A stretch of 64,000 nucleotides of DNA from assembly GCA_015061605.1 (NCBI GenBank), contig SUWH01000007.1, positions 39,772 to 103,771 of the forward strand, given 5' to 3'. Position 1 is the first letter of the stretch, and each line of letters starts with the position of its first letter. The notes below the pieces were generated by a model. It saw only the letters and a list, made by a program, of their open reading frames with translations. It was not told where the DNA came from and searched no databases. Origin of the DNA: Lentisphaerota bacterium. Its GTDB lineage: Bacteria; Verrucomicrobiota; Lentisphaeria; Victivallales; Victivallaceae. The position numbers and the translations under genes are program-made. Positions 29,915-40,354 of this stretch are shown here, one piece after another.

Positions 29915-32563
29915 ATGGCTAAACAGGAAGCATTGCCCCGCGCATACGAAGCAGCGGAGGTCGAAAAAAAGTGGTTTCCCGAATGGGAAAAATCCGGTTG
30001 CTTTCACGGCGACCCCAAATCTGCAAAACCGGGATTTTCCATCGTCATCCCGCCCCCCAACGTCACCGGTATATTGACTCTCGGTCACGTCCTCAACAAC
30101 ACTTTGCAGGATATTCTCTGCCGCCGCGCCCGGATGAAAGGTTTTGAAGTCTGCTGGTTTCCCGGCACCGACCATGCCGGTATCGCCACTGAAGCGCGGG
30201 TGGTCAAGTTTCTCAAAGAAACTGAAAATGTCACCCGCGACGAACTTGGACGTAATGAGTTCATCAAACGGGTCTGGCAATGGAAAGATGAATTCGGCGG
30301 CAAAATCATCCGTCAGCTCCGGACTCTGGGTTGCTCCTGCGACTGGGAGCGTGAACGCTTCACCATGGACGAGGGACTTTCCAAAGCAGTGCTTAAAGTT
30401 TTCATTCAGCTTTACAACAAAGGTTACATCTACCGCGGTCAGCGGATGATCAACTGGTGTCCGGCGGCAAAAAGTGCGCTTTCGGATGAAGAGGTGATCT
30501 ATAAAGATGTTCCCGGCAAATTCTACTATTTCCGTTATCCGCTGGCGGACGGTTCCGGTTTCCTCACCGTTGCCACCACCCGTCCGGAAACCATGTTCGG
30601 CGATACCGCCGTCGCGGTCCACCCGGAAGATCCCCGCTTCAAGCATCTCATCGGGAAAATGGTCAAACTTCCCCTTACCGACCGGGAGATCCCCATCGTC
30701 GGCGACCGGCACGCCGATCCGACCAAAGGTACCGGCTGTGTGAAAATCACTCCGGGACACGACCCAAATGACTTTGAAGTCGGCCGCCGCTGCAATCTGG
30801 AAATCATCAACATGATGAATCCGGATGCCACTCTCAATGACAAGTGTCCGGCTGAATTTGTCGGCATGGACCGCTTCGCCGCCCGTGACCTCTGCGTCAA
30901 ACGCATGGAAGAAGCCGGGTTACTGGAAAAGGTCGAAGATATCACCCACGCCGTCGGCTACTCCGAACGCGGTGATGTCCCCATCGAAACTCTGGTCAGT
31001 GCCCAGTGGTTCTGCAAAATGGGCGAACTTGCCAAGCCCGCCATCGAAGCAGTGCGCAACGGCAACATCAAATTCTATCCGGAACGCTGGAGCAAAACCT
31101 ATTTCCACTGGATGGAAAATATTCAGGACTGGTGCATCTCCCGTCAGCTCTGGTGGGGTCACCGTATCCCCGCCTGGTACAACGAAAAAGGCGAAGTCTA
31201 TGTCGGCGAAACCGCCCCCGAAGGCGACAACTGGAAACAGGAAGAAGATGTGCTTGACACCTGGTTCTCCAGCTGGCTGTGGCCATTTTCCATCATGGGC
31301 TGGCCCGATGCCGGAAAAGAGGAGATGGAGAAATTCTACCCGACCAACGATCTGGTCACTGGTCCTGATATCATCTTCTTCTGGGTGGCGCGTATGATCA
31401 TGGCCGGTTGTGAATTCACCGGCAAGATCCCCTTCAACAACGTCTACTTCACCAGTATCATCCGCGACGATCTGGGCAGAAAACTTTCCAAGAGTCTGGG
31501 CAACTCCCCCGACCCGCTGGATGTCATCGCCGAATACGGTGCGGACGCACTGCGTTTCTCCATCGCCTACATCGCTCCGATCGGTATGGATATCAAATAC
31601 AGCAATGAAAAATGCGAAATCGGTCGCAATTTTGCCAATAAACTCTGGAACGCCTGCCGTTTCCGTCAGATGCAGTGCGATGTGACGGACTACTCCCGCA
31701 AACTTATCGATGCGGAACTTTCCAGCGACGAAAAATGGATGCTCGCCAAACTCGATGCCGCTGAAAAACTGGTCGAAAGCGAACTTGCCGCTTTCCGTTT
31801 CCACGCCGCCGCCCACGCGCTCTATGATCTGGTCTGGAGCGACTTCTGCGACTGGTTCATCGAAGCGGAAAAAGTGCCGTTCCGCGCCGGAGAAGCCGAA
31901 AAAATGCGCGCCTGCGCCGTGCTGGATTTCGTTTTGTTCCGCATATTGAAACTGCTCCATCCCTTCATGCCCTTCATCACCGAAGAGCTTGCTCACCGCA
32001 TGGGCTTTGTCGAAGAGGGCAGCTTCCTCGACAATGAATCTTTCCCGATGGGTATTGAAGGACTTGAAGTCGATCCGGCAGTCATCGCCAAAGTCGATGC
32101 CAAGTTTGAAGCGGTCAAAGCGGGGCGCTTCCTCCGTTCCAGCTACAATATTCCGGACGGCAAAAAGCTCAAATTCCACTTCAAGCTCAATGATGCAGAA
32201 GGAATGGAATTTTTCACCAAACAAAAGAGTTCGCTTGTGAGTCTGCTCAACGCCGAAGACATTGAATTCGATACCGCCGCCTTTGACGCATCCAGCCGCG
32301 GTGCCGCCGCCAGCCAGACCGTCACCGCCGGTGTGGTGAGTCTGCCGCTTGCCGACCTTATCGATGTCGATGCCGAAGTCGCCCGTCTGGAAAAACAGCT
32401 CGCCGACCTCAAAAAGTGGATCGCCGGCAACGAAGCCCGTCTTGCCAATGAGAAGTTCGTTTCCAGCGCACCCGAAAAGGTGGTCGCCGATACCAGAGCA
32501 AAACTGGAAGAACTCAAAGCCAAAGCGGCTCACACCGCCGAAATGCTTGCCACTTTGAAGTAA
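29915..32563 (+). CDS. valS: Valyl-tRNA synthetase
   Basis: PPPNVTGILTLGHVLNNTLQD, GTDHAGIATEARV, GRKLSKSLGNSPDPLDVI. Confidence 0.97.
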   Translation: MAKQEALPRAYEAAEVEKKWFPEWEKSGCFHGDPKSAKPGFSIVIPPPNVTGILTLGHVLNNTLQDILCRRARMKGFEVCWFPGTDHAGIATEARVVKFLKETENVTRDELGRNEFIKRVWQWKDEFGGKIIRQLRTLGCSCDWERERFTMDEGLSKAVLKVFIQLYNKGYIYRGQRMINWCPAAKSALSDEEVIYKDVPGKFYYFRYPLADGSGFLTVATTRPETMFGDTAVAVHPEDPRFKHLIGKMVKLPLTDREIPIVGDRHADPTKGTGCVKITPGHDPNDFEVGRRCNLEIINMMNPDATLNDKCPAEFVGMDRFAARDLCVKRMEEAGLLEKVEDITHAVGYSERGDVPIETLVSAQWFCKMGELAKPAIEAVRNGNIKFYPERWSKTYFHWMENIQDWCISRQLWWGHRIPAWYNEKGEVYVGETAPEGDNWKQEEDVLDTWFSSWLWPFSIMGWPDAGKEEMEKFYPTNDLVTGPDIIFFWVARMIMAGCEFTGKIPFNNVYFTSIIRDDLGRKLSKSLGNSPDPLDVIAEYGADALRFSIAYIAPIGMDIKYSNEKCEIGRNFANKLWNACRFRQMQCDVTDYSRKLIDAELSSDEKWMLAKLDAAEKLVESELAAFRFHAAAHALYDLVWSDFCDWFIEAEKVPFRAGEAEKMRACAVLDFVLFRILKLLHPFMPFITEELAHRMGFVEEGSFLDNESFPMGIEGLEVDPAVIAKVDAKFEAVKAGRFLRSSYNIPDGKKLKFHFKLNDAEGMEFFTKQKSSLVSLLNAEDIEFDTAAFDASSRGAAASQTVTAGVVSLPLADLIDVDAEVARLEKQLADLKKWIAGNEARLANEKFVSSAPEKVVADTRAKLEELKAKAAHTAEMLATLK

Positions 32564-32592
32564 GCAGTAATTTCCGGGGAAATATCTGCAAT

Positions 32593-34413
32593 ATGGGTAA
32601 ATGTGATCTTGCAACAGCGCTCCAAAACGGGATACTGGTGTTCGACGGCGGTTTCGGTACCGAGTTGTACCGCAAAAACTACTTTGTCAACACTTCGTAT
32701 GACAATCTGGTGCTGACTGATCCGGCAGTGGTAAGTTCGATCCATCAGGCATACGTCGATGCCGGAGCGGATGTACTTACCACCAACACTTACAGCGCAA
32801 ACCGCCTCTCGCTGACGCGCTTCGGTCTGGCGGAAAAGGTTGCAGAAATCAACTGTGCCGCAGTCGCGCTGGCAAAAAAAGCCGCCGCAGGCAGGGAAAA
32901 TATCCTGATCGCCGGGTCGATCGGCCCGGTTTCAGGAGACGATGCCGCATTGAGGACAGGTGCGATTGCTGAACAAGCTTCAGCACTTATCGGCAGCGGA
33001 GCGGATTTCCTCATCTTTGAATCCATCTCCAATATCAGCGATCTGCAGGATATTTTAAAGGTCGTCCGCAAAGTTGATTTCCCGTGGGTTCCAAGTTTCG
33101 TCTTTGACGGCAATGGAGTGCTGGCAGACGGCAGTAATTTTCACGCGGTTCTGACTGAACTGGAAAATTCCGCTCCCGCCGCATTCGGCATCAACTGCGG
33201 AACCGGTCCTGAAACCACCTTTGAAGCGGTAAAATTGATCATTCCGCAGCTCAAACTGCCTTTGATCGTCCAGCCGGGAGCCGGAGTACCCAAAAATGTG
33301 GACAACCGCTTCATGCCGATGACCACCCCGGAGTACTTCACCACCTACGCCTTGCGCTATGTCAATCTGGGCGCAAAAGGTGTCGGCGGCTGCTGCGGCA
33401 TCACTCCGGCACACATATCCGATCTGGTGCGTTCCCTCAAGCCGATGACCAAAATGGAAAATTCCGCCGCGCTCAAGATCGAGGTCAGAGAAGCGGATTT
33501 ACTCCCGGCAATTCCGACGGAAGAAAAAAGCACTTTCGGCAAAAAGCTGATTTCAGACAAGTTCCTTAAACTTATTGAACTTACCCCGCCTAAAGGCTTT
33601 GATCTGACCGATACCATCAACAAAGCAAAACTTTGTAAAGAGGCAGGATTTGATGCCATAAATCTGCCGGACGGCCCCCGCGCCAGCTGCCGGGTGTCCC
33701 AGGTCATCACCGCTGCCGAGATCCAGGAACACGCCGGGATCGAAACCATTATCCACTGCTGTGCCCGTGACCGCAATCTGATAAGTTTACAGTCGATGAT
33801 CCTCGGCTGTATGGCAAAAAAGCTCAATAATATTCTCTTTATCACCGGTGATCCGCCGAAACTTGGAAATTATCCATTCAGCTCCGGAGTCTTCGATGTC
33901 GATTCCATCGGTCTGGTGAAACTGCAAAGCCGCCTCAATTGCGGTATTGATGTCGGCGGTCAGCCGTTGGGAAAAAACATTCAGACGGCGATCGTTTCCG
34001 GTGTCGGAGCCGACCCCAACGCCATCGACCCGGAACGCGAATACCGCCGCCTCGCCGAAAAAATCGAAGCCGGTGCTGAATTCATCATCACCCAGCCGGT
34101 CTTTGATCCGGATGCATTGTTGAAATTTCTCAAAAGAATCGACCACTTCCATATTCCGGTCATCGCCGGAGTCTGGCCGTTTGCCAGTTACCGCAACGCC
34201 GAATTTATGAAAAATGAGGTTCCGGGAGTCGTCGTGCCGGACTGGATCATGGCAAAGATGAAAGCCGCCGAAACCAAAGAAGCTCAACGCGATGCCGGTA
34301 TCGCCATTGCCAGACAATTGCTCAATGAGATCCACGGAGCTGTCCGCGGTGTTGCCACCAGTGCGCCATTCGGCAATGTAAAAACCGCCATCGAAGTTTG
34401 TGAAGGATACTGA
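32593..34413 (+). CDS. Bifunctional homocysteine S-methyltransferase / methylenetetrahydrofolate reductase
   Basis: N-term GILVFDGGFGTELY...GCCGITPAHI; C-term MTHFR-like LIELTPPKGFD...FIITQPVFDPDALLKFL. Confidence 0.92.
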   Translation: MGKCDLATALQNGILVFDGGFGTELYRKNYFVNTSYDNLVLTDPAVVSSIHQAYVDAGADVLTTNTYSANRLSLTRFGLAEKVAEINCAAVALAKKAAAGRENILIAGSIGPVSGDDAALRTGAIAEQASALIGSGADFLIFESISNISDLQDILKVVRKVDFPWVPSFVFDGNGVLADGSNFHAVLTELENSAPAAFGINCGTGPETTFEAVKLIIPQLKLPLIVQPGAGVPKNVDNRFMPMTTPEYFTTYALRYVNLGAKGVGGCCGITPAHISDLVRSLKPMTKMENSAALKIEVREADLLPAIPTEEKSTFGKKLISDKFLKLIELTPPKGFDLTDTINKAKLCKEAGFDAINLPDGPRASCRVSQVITAAEIQEHAGIETIIHCCARDRNLISLQSMILGCMAKKLNNILFITGDPPKLGNYPFSSGVFDVDSIGLVKLQSRLNCGIDVGGQPLGKNIQTAIVSGVGADPNAIDPEREYRRLAEKIEAGAEFIITQPVFDPDALLKFLKRIDHFHIPVIAGVWPFASYRNAEFMKNEVPGVVVPDWIMAKMKAAETKEAQRDAGIAIARQLLNEIHGAVRGVATSAPFGNVKTAIEVCEGY

Positions 34414-34417
34414 TTTT

Positions 34418-35164
34418 ATGCGTTACAATCCCAAAAAACACCGCCTGCCGATCTGCAAAGCTGAAGGTGTTCTCACCATAGATAAACCGCAGGGGTGGAC
34501 CAGCTTTGACGTGGTCAATTTCGTCCGCGCCCGCTTCAACATCCCCAAAGTCGGTCATTGCGGCACTCTCGATCCGGCGGCGACCGGACTTCTGGTGCTG
34601 GTCATGGGCAAATTCACTGCCGTCAGCCAGAAGTTGAGCGCCGATGACAAAGTTTACACCGGTTCGCTCAAACTGGGTATCGAAACCGATTCCGCAGATA
34701 TGGACGGAGAGATCATCCGCGAATGTCCGGTCGATGTCACGGAAGAGCAGTTTATTGAAAATTTCAACAGCTTCCGGGGCAGACAGTTTCAGATGCCGCC
34801 CATGGTCTCCGCAGTCAAAGTCGGCGGCCAAAAGCTCTATGAACTGGCACGCAAGGGGGTCGAAGTCGAGCGCGAAGCCCGTGAAATCGAGATCAAAAAA
34901 CTGGAAATAACCCGCCTCGCCCTCCCCGAATGTGATTTTATTATGGAATGCAGTAAAGGCACTTACGTCCGCAGTTTCTGTTCCGATCTGGGCAAAAAAC
35001 TCGGTTGCGGCGGTGTACTCACCTCATTGCGCCGTCTGCGTTCCGGAAAATTTTCTCTGGACGATGCCGTCACAGTGGACTATCTCAAGACCCTTGAAGC
35101 ACCGGAATTTACTTCCCTCATGGCGGAGCGTCTGGTCAAACTGCTGAAAGAACATAATTTATGA
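34418..35164 (+). CDS. truB: tRNA pseudouridine(55) synthase
   Basis: GVLTIDKPQGWTSFDVV...KVGHCGTLDPAATGLLVLVMGKFT. Confidence 0.95.
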   Translation: MRYNPKKHRLPICKAEGVLTIDKPQGWTSFDVVNFVRARFNIPKVGHCGTLDPAATGLLVLVMGKFTAVSQKLSADDKVYTGSLKLGIETDSADMDGEIIRECPVDVTEEQFIENFNSFRGRQFQMPPMVSAVKVGGQKLYELARKGVEVEREAREIEIKKLEITRLALPECDFIMECSKGTYVRSFCSDLGKKLGCGGVLTSLRRLRSGKFSLDDAVTVDYLKTLEAPEFTSLMAERLVKLLKEHNL

Positions 35165-36597
35165 ATGACGAAAAGAATATTTCCACAAGTTTACTGGAAG
35201 AAAAAATAGCTGAAGCAGGTGACAAATTCACCCTCGCTTCAGTTGCCCGCGCGCTCGGTTCTCCGCGCTCGGATGTGTTGCGCCGCCGTCTGGAACGCCT
35301 CATTGAAAGCGGCAACGACTATTTTTATGATAAAAAATGGAACTGCATCAAGCGGGAAAGTTTCTTTACCGGCAGAGAGTTCATCATCACCCCCGATGAA
35401 TGGGAAATTACGCAAGGGGTACTTTTCCCGGGGCACCGTTTTATCCCGTTTCTGCCGGATACCGTTTTCCCGTCTGATGTAAAATTGCTTCTGTCCAATG
35501 GAGAAGAACTTCCCAAATGCAAGATCACCCTGCCTTTAGGAAAAATTTTCCACTACCACTTACTGCTGGGATCGGAACAGATTTTCGATTATCTGATCGC
35601 TGAAGATCCCGCCAATGCCCATCTGGCGCACCACGCAAACTCCAATGAACAGGTCACGTTGGAAGTTTTTGACCTTGCAACATTCTACCGCGCATTGAAA
35701 TTCAGTGCCGGTGATGCAGTGTGCTGTCAGGTAGTCGATTACAGTAATGGTATAGTAAAATGCCGTCCGCTCGCCGCCGATGAACGTTCTTTCAACGACA
35801 GAAAAAAACGCATTGCCGCACTGGATGAAGCGATCAAACAGGTTTGGGAGGAGTTCATGGACTATCCGGATATTCCCGAACAGCTGGCATGGGCGGAATA
35901 TTATTCCGGTGAATCCAGCAGTACCGGAGCATCCATTGACGAATTCATCAGTCAGTCTGCCATGGTCGAACTCCGTGCAGACGGCGATCACGCCGTACTC
36001 AGCATCCGGGAAGCAGATAAGATTTCAGATGATCCGGTTCTGCCGGAGGGATTGAGCATTTCCAATACCGCGCTGGATGATCCGTTGAAACTGCTTTCCG
36101 GCAGCGGCATTGCCCTTACCGAAGCGGAACTGGACAGCTTTATGCTTGATGCCATCAACAAACGGGAAACCGATTTTGACGGCGTTTATTCCCGGATATT
36201 CGCCCACCGCGAACTGGATATGAATGATGAAGCCCAACAGGCGGTATTGCTCAACTATCTGGAGGAACGTTTTGAAGAGTTGCTCGAAAACTACAACCGC
36301 GTGGATGATGAACCTAAAGCTGAACTGCGTTCCGATCTGGTGGAAGCGATCAGCGAACGGCTCGAACTGCTCTCTTACTTTGGTTCCCTTGACCGCGAAC
36401 TCAATGAAAAAGAGACCGCGTTGCTCAAAGCTCTCGCCGGAGTTTCCACCCGGCTCAACGAAGCACTCAAACTGCTCAATAATCCGGCATTCACACCGGA
36501 TGAAATTGAATTGGAACGACTTGCCACTCTGGTCGATGCCGGATTGGACGAACAGGAAGAGCTGTTGAACGATTACAACTCTTCCAATTCAAAGTGA
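35161..36597 (+). CDS. Hypothetical protein (478 aa)
   Basis: Long ORF with ATGA overlap to truB; no family recognised. Confidence 0.7.
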   Translation: MNDEKNISTSLLEEKIAEAGDKFTLASVARALGSPRSDVLRRRLERLIESGNDYFYDKKWNCIKRESFFTGREFIITPDEWEITQGVLFPGHRFIPFLPDTVFPSDVKLLLSNGEELPKCKITLPLGKIFHYHLLLGSEQIFDYLIAEDPANAHLAHHANSNEQVTLEVFDLATFYRALKFSAGDAVCCQVVDYSNGIVKCRPLAADERSFNDRKKRIAALDEAIKQVWEEFMDYPDIPEQLAWAEYYSGESSSTGASIDEFISQSAMVELRADGDHAVLSIREADKISDDPVLPEGLSISNTALDDPLKLLSGSGIALTEAELDSFMLDAINKRETDFDGVYSRIFAHRELDMNDEAQQAVLLNYLEERFEELLENYNRVDDEPKAELRSDLVEAISERLELLSYFGSLDRELNEKETALLKALAGVSTRLNEALKLLNNPAFTPDEIELERLATLVDAGLDEQEELLNDYNSSNSK

Positions 36598-36621
36598 CAA
36601 TAACAAAAATATATAATAAAA

Positions 36622-38211
36622 ATGGAGAAACAGAACATGAAATTCTTTGCCAGCGGTAATGAAGCCGTCGCAATGGCGGCATTCGACTGCGGCGTAAATC
36701 TCGGATGCGGTTATCCGGGTACGCCCTCTTCGGAAATTCTGGACGAATTGAGCAAAATCGGCGGAGCCGCCGAATGGGCTCCCAATGAAAAATGCGCCAT
36801 GGAGGTCGCCATCGGCTGCGCTTACGCTGGAGGACGCGCTCTCGTCACCATGAAACATGTCGGGCTCAATGTCGCCGCCGACCCGTTTTTCACCATCGCC
36901 TATTCCGGAACCCCCGGTGCGCTGGTGGTCATCAGCGCCGACGACCCCGGCATGGCGAGCAGTCAGAATGAACAGGACAACCGCCGTTACGCCATTGCTG
37001 CCGGTGTCCCGATGTTTGAACCGTCGGATTCCCAGGAGTGCTACGACTATCTCTGTGCCGCCTTTGAACTGGCGGAGAAGTTCCGTTCCCCGGTACTGTT
37101 CCGCATGACCACCAGAGTCTGCCACTCCAAGTGCGTTCTGGAACGGCGCAAAGCAACTCCCGATGCCAAAAAGACCGGCAGTTTCACCAAAGATCCCAAG
37201 TCCAACGTAATGGTTCCCGCATTCGCCAAACTTGCCCACCGCCGGTTGCGCGCCGACCTCAAAACCATGGCAGAAATCAATGAAAAAGGCGAATATACCA
37301 CCATCATTGAAAAAGATTCCAAACTCGGTATCATCACCAGCGGTGTCTCTTTCCATCATGTCCTCGATGCCGCGCCGGAAGCTTCCGTCCTCAAGCTCGG
37401 CATGACCTACCCGCTTCCCGTTGAAACCGTCCGCGCTTTTGCTGATAAAGTTGACCGCTGCCTCATCATCGATGAAGGCGACCCGGTACTCTTTGAACAA
37501 CTTAAAGCCGCCGGTATCAATGTGGAAAACAAACCCGAAGAGTTCCGCTTCGGCGAACTCAATGTCGCCCGTGTCCGCAAACTCATTGCCGGTGATACCA
37601 CCCCCGAAGCTCCGGGAAAACCGGGCAAACCGCCCCAGCTCTGCGTCGGCTGTCCCCACCGCAAAACCTTTGAAGTCATCCGCGATCTGGGTTGCATCGT
37701 TTCCGGTGATATCGGCTGCTACACCCTCGGTGTCATGCCGCCATTCAATGCCATCGACACCTGCGTCTGCATGGGTGCAAGCGTTACCGTGGGTCTTGGT
37801 ATGCGTCACCAGCTCCCCGAAGCTGAAGCCCGCAAAGTGGTCAGCGTCATCGGTGACAGCACCTTCCTCCATACCGGTATCAACGGCATTGTGGAAATGG
37901 TCTACAACCGCCCCAAAACCGGTCATGTGGTGATCATTCTGGACAACCGCATCACCGGCATGACCGGCTGTCAGGAAAACCCCGGCACCGGCTACCATCT
38001 CGACCTTACTCCGGCATACGCAGTCAACTTTGAAAACATCGTCAAAGGTATCGGTGTCGATAACTGCGATGTCATCGACACCACCGCCGAACCGGAGAAA
38101 TTTGCCGAACTGCTCAAAACCCGTTTGGCATCCAATGATTGCAGTGTCATCATCGCCCGCCGTCCCTGTATTCTGGCAATGGCAAAACGCAGTAAAATGG
38201 AGAAAAAATAA
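36622..38211 (+). CDS. iorA: Indolepyruvate:ferredoxin oxidoreductase alpha subunit-like (TPP-dependent)
   Basis: GCGYPGTPSSEI...LCVGCPHRKTFEVI...GDIGCYTLG...DNRITGMTGCQENPGTG. Confidence 0.88.
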   Translation: MEKQNMKFFASGNEAVAMAAFDCGVNLGCGYPGTPSSEILDELSKIGGAAEWAPNEKCAMEVAIGCAYAGGRALVTMKHVGLNVAADPFFTIAYSGTPGALVVISADDPGMASSQNEQDNRRYAIAAGVPMFEPSDSQECYDYLCAAFELAEKFRSPVLFRMTTRVCHSKCVLERRKATPDAKKTGSFTKDPKSNVMVPAFAKLAHRRLRADLKTMAEINEKGEYTTIIEKDSKLGIITSGVSFHHVLDAAPEASVLKLGMTYPLPVETVRAFADKVDRCLIIDEGDPVLFEQLKAAGINVENKPEEFRFGELNVARVRKLIAGDTTPEAPGKPGKPPQLCVGCPHRKTFEVIRDLGCIVSGDIGCYTLGVMPPFNAIDTCVCMGASVTVGLGMRHQLPEAEARKVVSVIGDSTFLHTGINGIVEMVYNRPKTGHVVIILDNRITGMTGCQENPGTGYHLDLTPAYAVNFENIVKGIGVDNCDVIDTTAEPEKFAELLKTRLASNDCSVIIARRPCILAMAKRSKMEKK

Positions 38212-38213
38212 TC

Positions 38214-38690
38214 ATGAAAGTTACCAATATTGTTGTTTCCGGCCTCGGCGGTCAGGGAGTTTTGAAAATCACCGACATCCTGTCTGAAGTTCTTTTCAAT
38301 CAGGGCTACGATGTCAAAAAAAGTGAAGTCCACGGCATGAGCCAGCGCGGCGGATCGGTTTCCAGCGAAGTCCGTTTCGGCGAAAAGATCAACAGCCCGA
38401 TGGTTCCCGCCGGTGAAGCGGATATCCTCGCAGTGCTGGATGCATCTCAGACCGAAGTTGCGCTCCCGGTACTCAAAGCTGACGGCAAACTCATCACTCC
38501 GGAATCAATCCCGGTCGATCAGCTCAAAAATCCCAAAGCTCTCAATACCATGCTCCTCGGTGCGCTCTCCGCCTGTCTGCCCGAACTTCCGGAAGATGCA
38601 TTCATCGCCGCGATCAACAACGCTTTCCCGGAAAAGCTCCGCGCGTTGAATATTGAGATGTTCCAGCTGGGACGCAACTGCGGAAAGTAA
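38214..38690 (+). CDS. iorB: Indolepyruvate oxidoreductase beta subunit-like
   Basis: NIVVSGLGGQGVLKITDILSEVLFNQGYDVKKSEVHGMSQRGGSVSSEVRFG. Confidence 0.9.
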   Translation: MKVTNIVVSGLGGQGVLKITDILSEVLFNQGYDVKKSEVHGMSQRGGSVSSEVRFGEKINSPMVPAGEADILAVLDASQTEVALPVLKADGKLITPESIPVDQLKNPKALNTMLLGALSACLPELPEDAFIAAINNAFPEKLRALNIEMFQLGRNCGK

Positions 38691-38695
38691 TTTTT

Positions 38696-40354
38696 GTGAC
38701 AAACTCCCGGAGCTCATACGCGCGTCTTGCGCTTATACCGGTGTTTATCGCCGGGAGTTTGTTCATTGCCGGACTTCTGCTGCCGCCATTGCCGCTGTTT
38801 ATCACCGACAACGGCAACAAATACATTATCATGCGCGACTTTGCAGAAACCGGCACACTATTTATCGATCACATTGAACCCGCCCTTTTTCCAAAAGGCG
38901 GGTTTCATTTTCAAGCTCTCGGAAACGGTCGGATTTACTCTTTTCATTCGTGGGTGCTTCCGGTAATTTCATCATTTTTCTACAAGATCGCCGGAGAAAA
39001 TGCCGCATTGCTCCCGGTATGGCTCTGCGGAGTTGGAATTTTACTGCTTTTGAGCAAAGATAAAAGATCCCGCTTTGCCGCGTGGGGATTGCTTTTGACG
39101 ACTCCCGTGTGGCTTTATTCGCAAATGCTGTGGGAGATGGTGCCAAGCACGCTGGCGGTGCTGGCAGCATTCATACTGCTTGAAAAACGACATATTTTCA
39201 CCGCCGGGCTCATCCTCGGAGCGGGTATCTGGTTCCGGGAAGAACTGTATATTTTAAGTGGTATCATCGGCATACTGATGCTCTTTTCCCGCCGCTGGAA
39301 AGATGCTCTTTTTCTCGCATTGGGCGGCATTGCCGCAGTACTGCCGTTGTGGCTGTGCAATTTTTTCATCTACGGTCATATACTCGGACTTCACGGTGCG
39401 ACCTATGCGTTGAACAATCGTACAGAATTTACTTTCCTGTCAGAACTGAAGGGATTATTTTTCAACTTCTATCAGCATTTGCTCCGGTTTGAAACGCTTT
39501 CTCCCCGCGCATCATTTATTCTGTCGCTCACAGGAAGTGCGGCACTGCTTCTGCCGGGATTGGTAAAAAATGAAAAGTTCAAACTTGCCGGATTGGGAAT
39601 CTTCACCGTGGTCGATGCGGTTTTCATCCGGTATCTATTCAATTCATCTTCACCACTGTTCACTTGCGGAGTGACGATGAGTCTGTTTTTCACATTGCCG
39701 CTGGCGGCGGGATTTTTCATCAATCTGCGCCAGTTGTGGAATGACACAAATCAGCACATACGTTTTATGAGTCGCGCGGTAACGATATTTATTTTTGCCG
39801 TACCGCCGCTGTTGACCAGATTTGACATCGGCTTGACCTTCGGGGCGCGCCACTACATTTGCATCATGCCGCTGCTGATGATCTTGAGTTTCCGTGGATT
39901 TGCAAAAATGCAATATCCGGTAAAAATCAAACAGTTTTTCCTTATCGTTCTGTGCACCGGCGGTATTATTTTGCAATATTGGGGATTTGCCACGCTGTAC
40001 CAAAGCAGTCATCACAGCACAAATTTTGAGAAACACCTTGCCGCATTGCCGGAAAAAGTGGTGGTGACTGATGTATTCTTTCTGCCGGAACAAGCTCCGC
40101 GGATATTTTTTGACAAAACCTGTCTGGAAGTCGCAACTGATGAACAAGCTGAAATTCTGCTGAAATATCTGGAAAAACATCAGATCACAGAATTTATCCT
40201 TCTCTTGAGTTCAAACAGCAACTTCCGCCGGATGGGAAACCAAACTTTAGGAAAAATTTTAACCGCATATCCGGTGATCGAAGCACCGGTACCGATCAAT
40301 GCCGCCCCCGGGATGCCGTTATTCACAGCCCGGTGCCGGAAAGCTGTTCAATAA
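38696..40354 (+). CDS. Polytopic membrane protein, possible PMT/GT39-like
   Basis: 552 aa, many TM segments, GTG start; overlaps the murC 3' end tail-to-tail. Confidence 0.6.
   Translation: MTNSRSSYARLALIPVFIAGSLFIAGLLLPPLPLFITDNGNKYIIMRDFAETGTLFIDHIEPALFPKGGFHFQALGNGRIYSFHSWVLPVISSFFYKIAGENAALLPVWLCGVGILLLLSKDKRSRFAAWGLLLTTPVWLYSQMLWEMVPSTLAVLAAFILLEKRHIFTAGLILGAGIWFREELYILSGIIGILMLFSRRWKDALFLALGGIAAVLPLWLCNFFIYGHILGLHGATYALNNRTEFTFLSELKGLFFNFYQHLLRFETLSPRASFILSLTGSAALLLPGLVKNEKFKLAGLGIFTVVDAVFIRYLFNSSSPLFTCGVTMSLFFTLPLAAGFFINLRQLWNDTNQHIRFMSRAVTIFIFAVPPLLTRFDIGLTFGARHYICIMPLLMILSFRGFAKMQYPVKIKQFFLIVLCTGGIILQYWGFATLYQSSHHSTNFEKHLAALPEKVVVTDVFFLPEQAPRIFFDKTCLEVATDEQAEILLKYLEKHQITEFILLLSSNSNFRRMGNQTLGKILTAYPVIEAPVPINAAPGMPLFTARCRKAVQ

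Noticed and set aside
30920-32614. 564-aa minus-strand ORF opposite valS
   Set aside because: Shadow ORF of valS with the same biased composition; no family.
36589-37998. 469-aa minus-strand ORF opposite iorA
   Set aside because: Shadow ORF of a confidently recognised gene.
40323-40354. 32-bp convergent overlap of murC and the membrane protein gene
   Set aside because: Common for convergent bacterial genes; no special structure.
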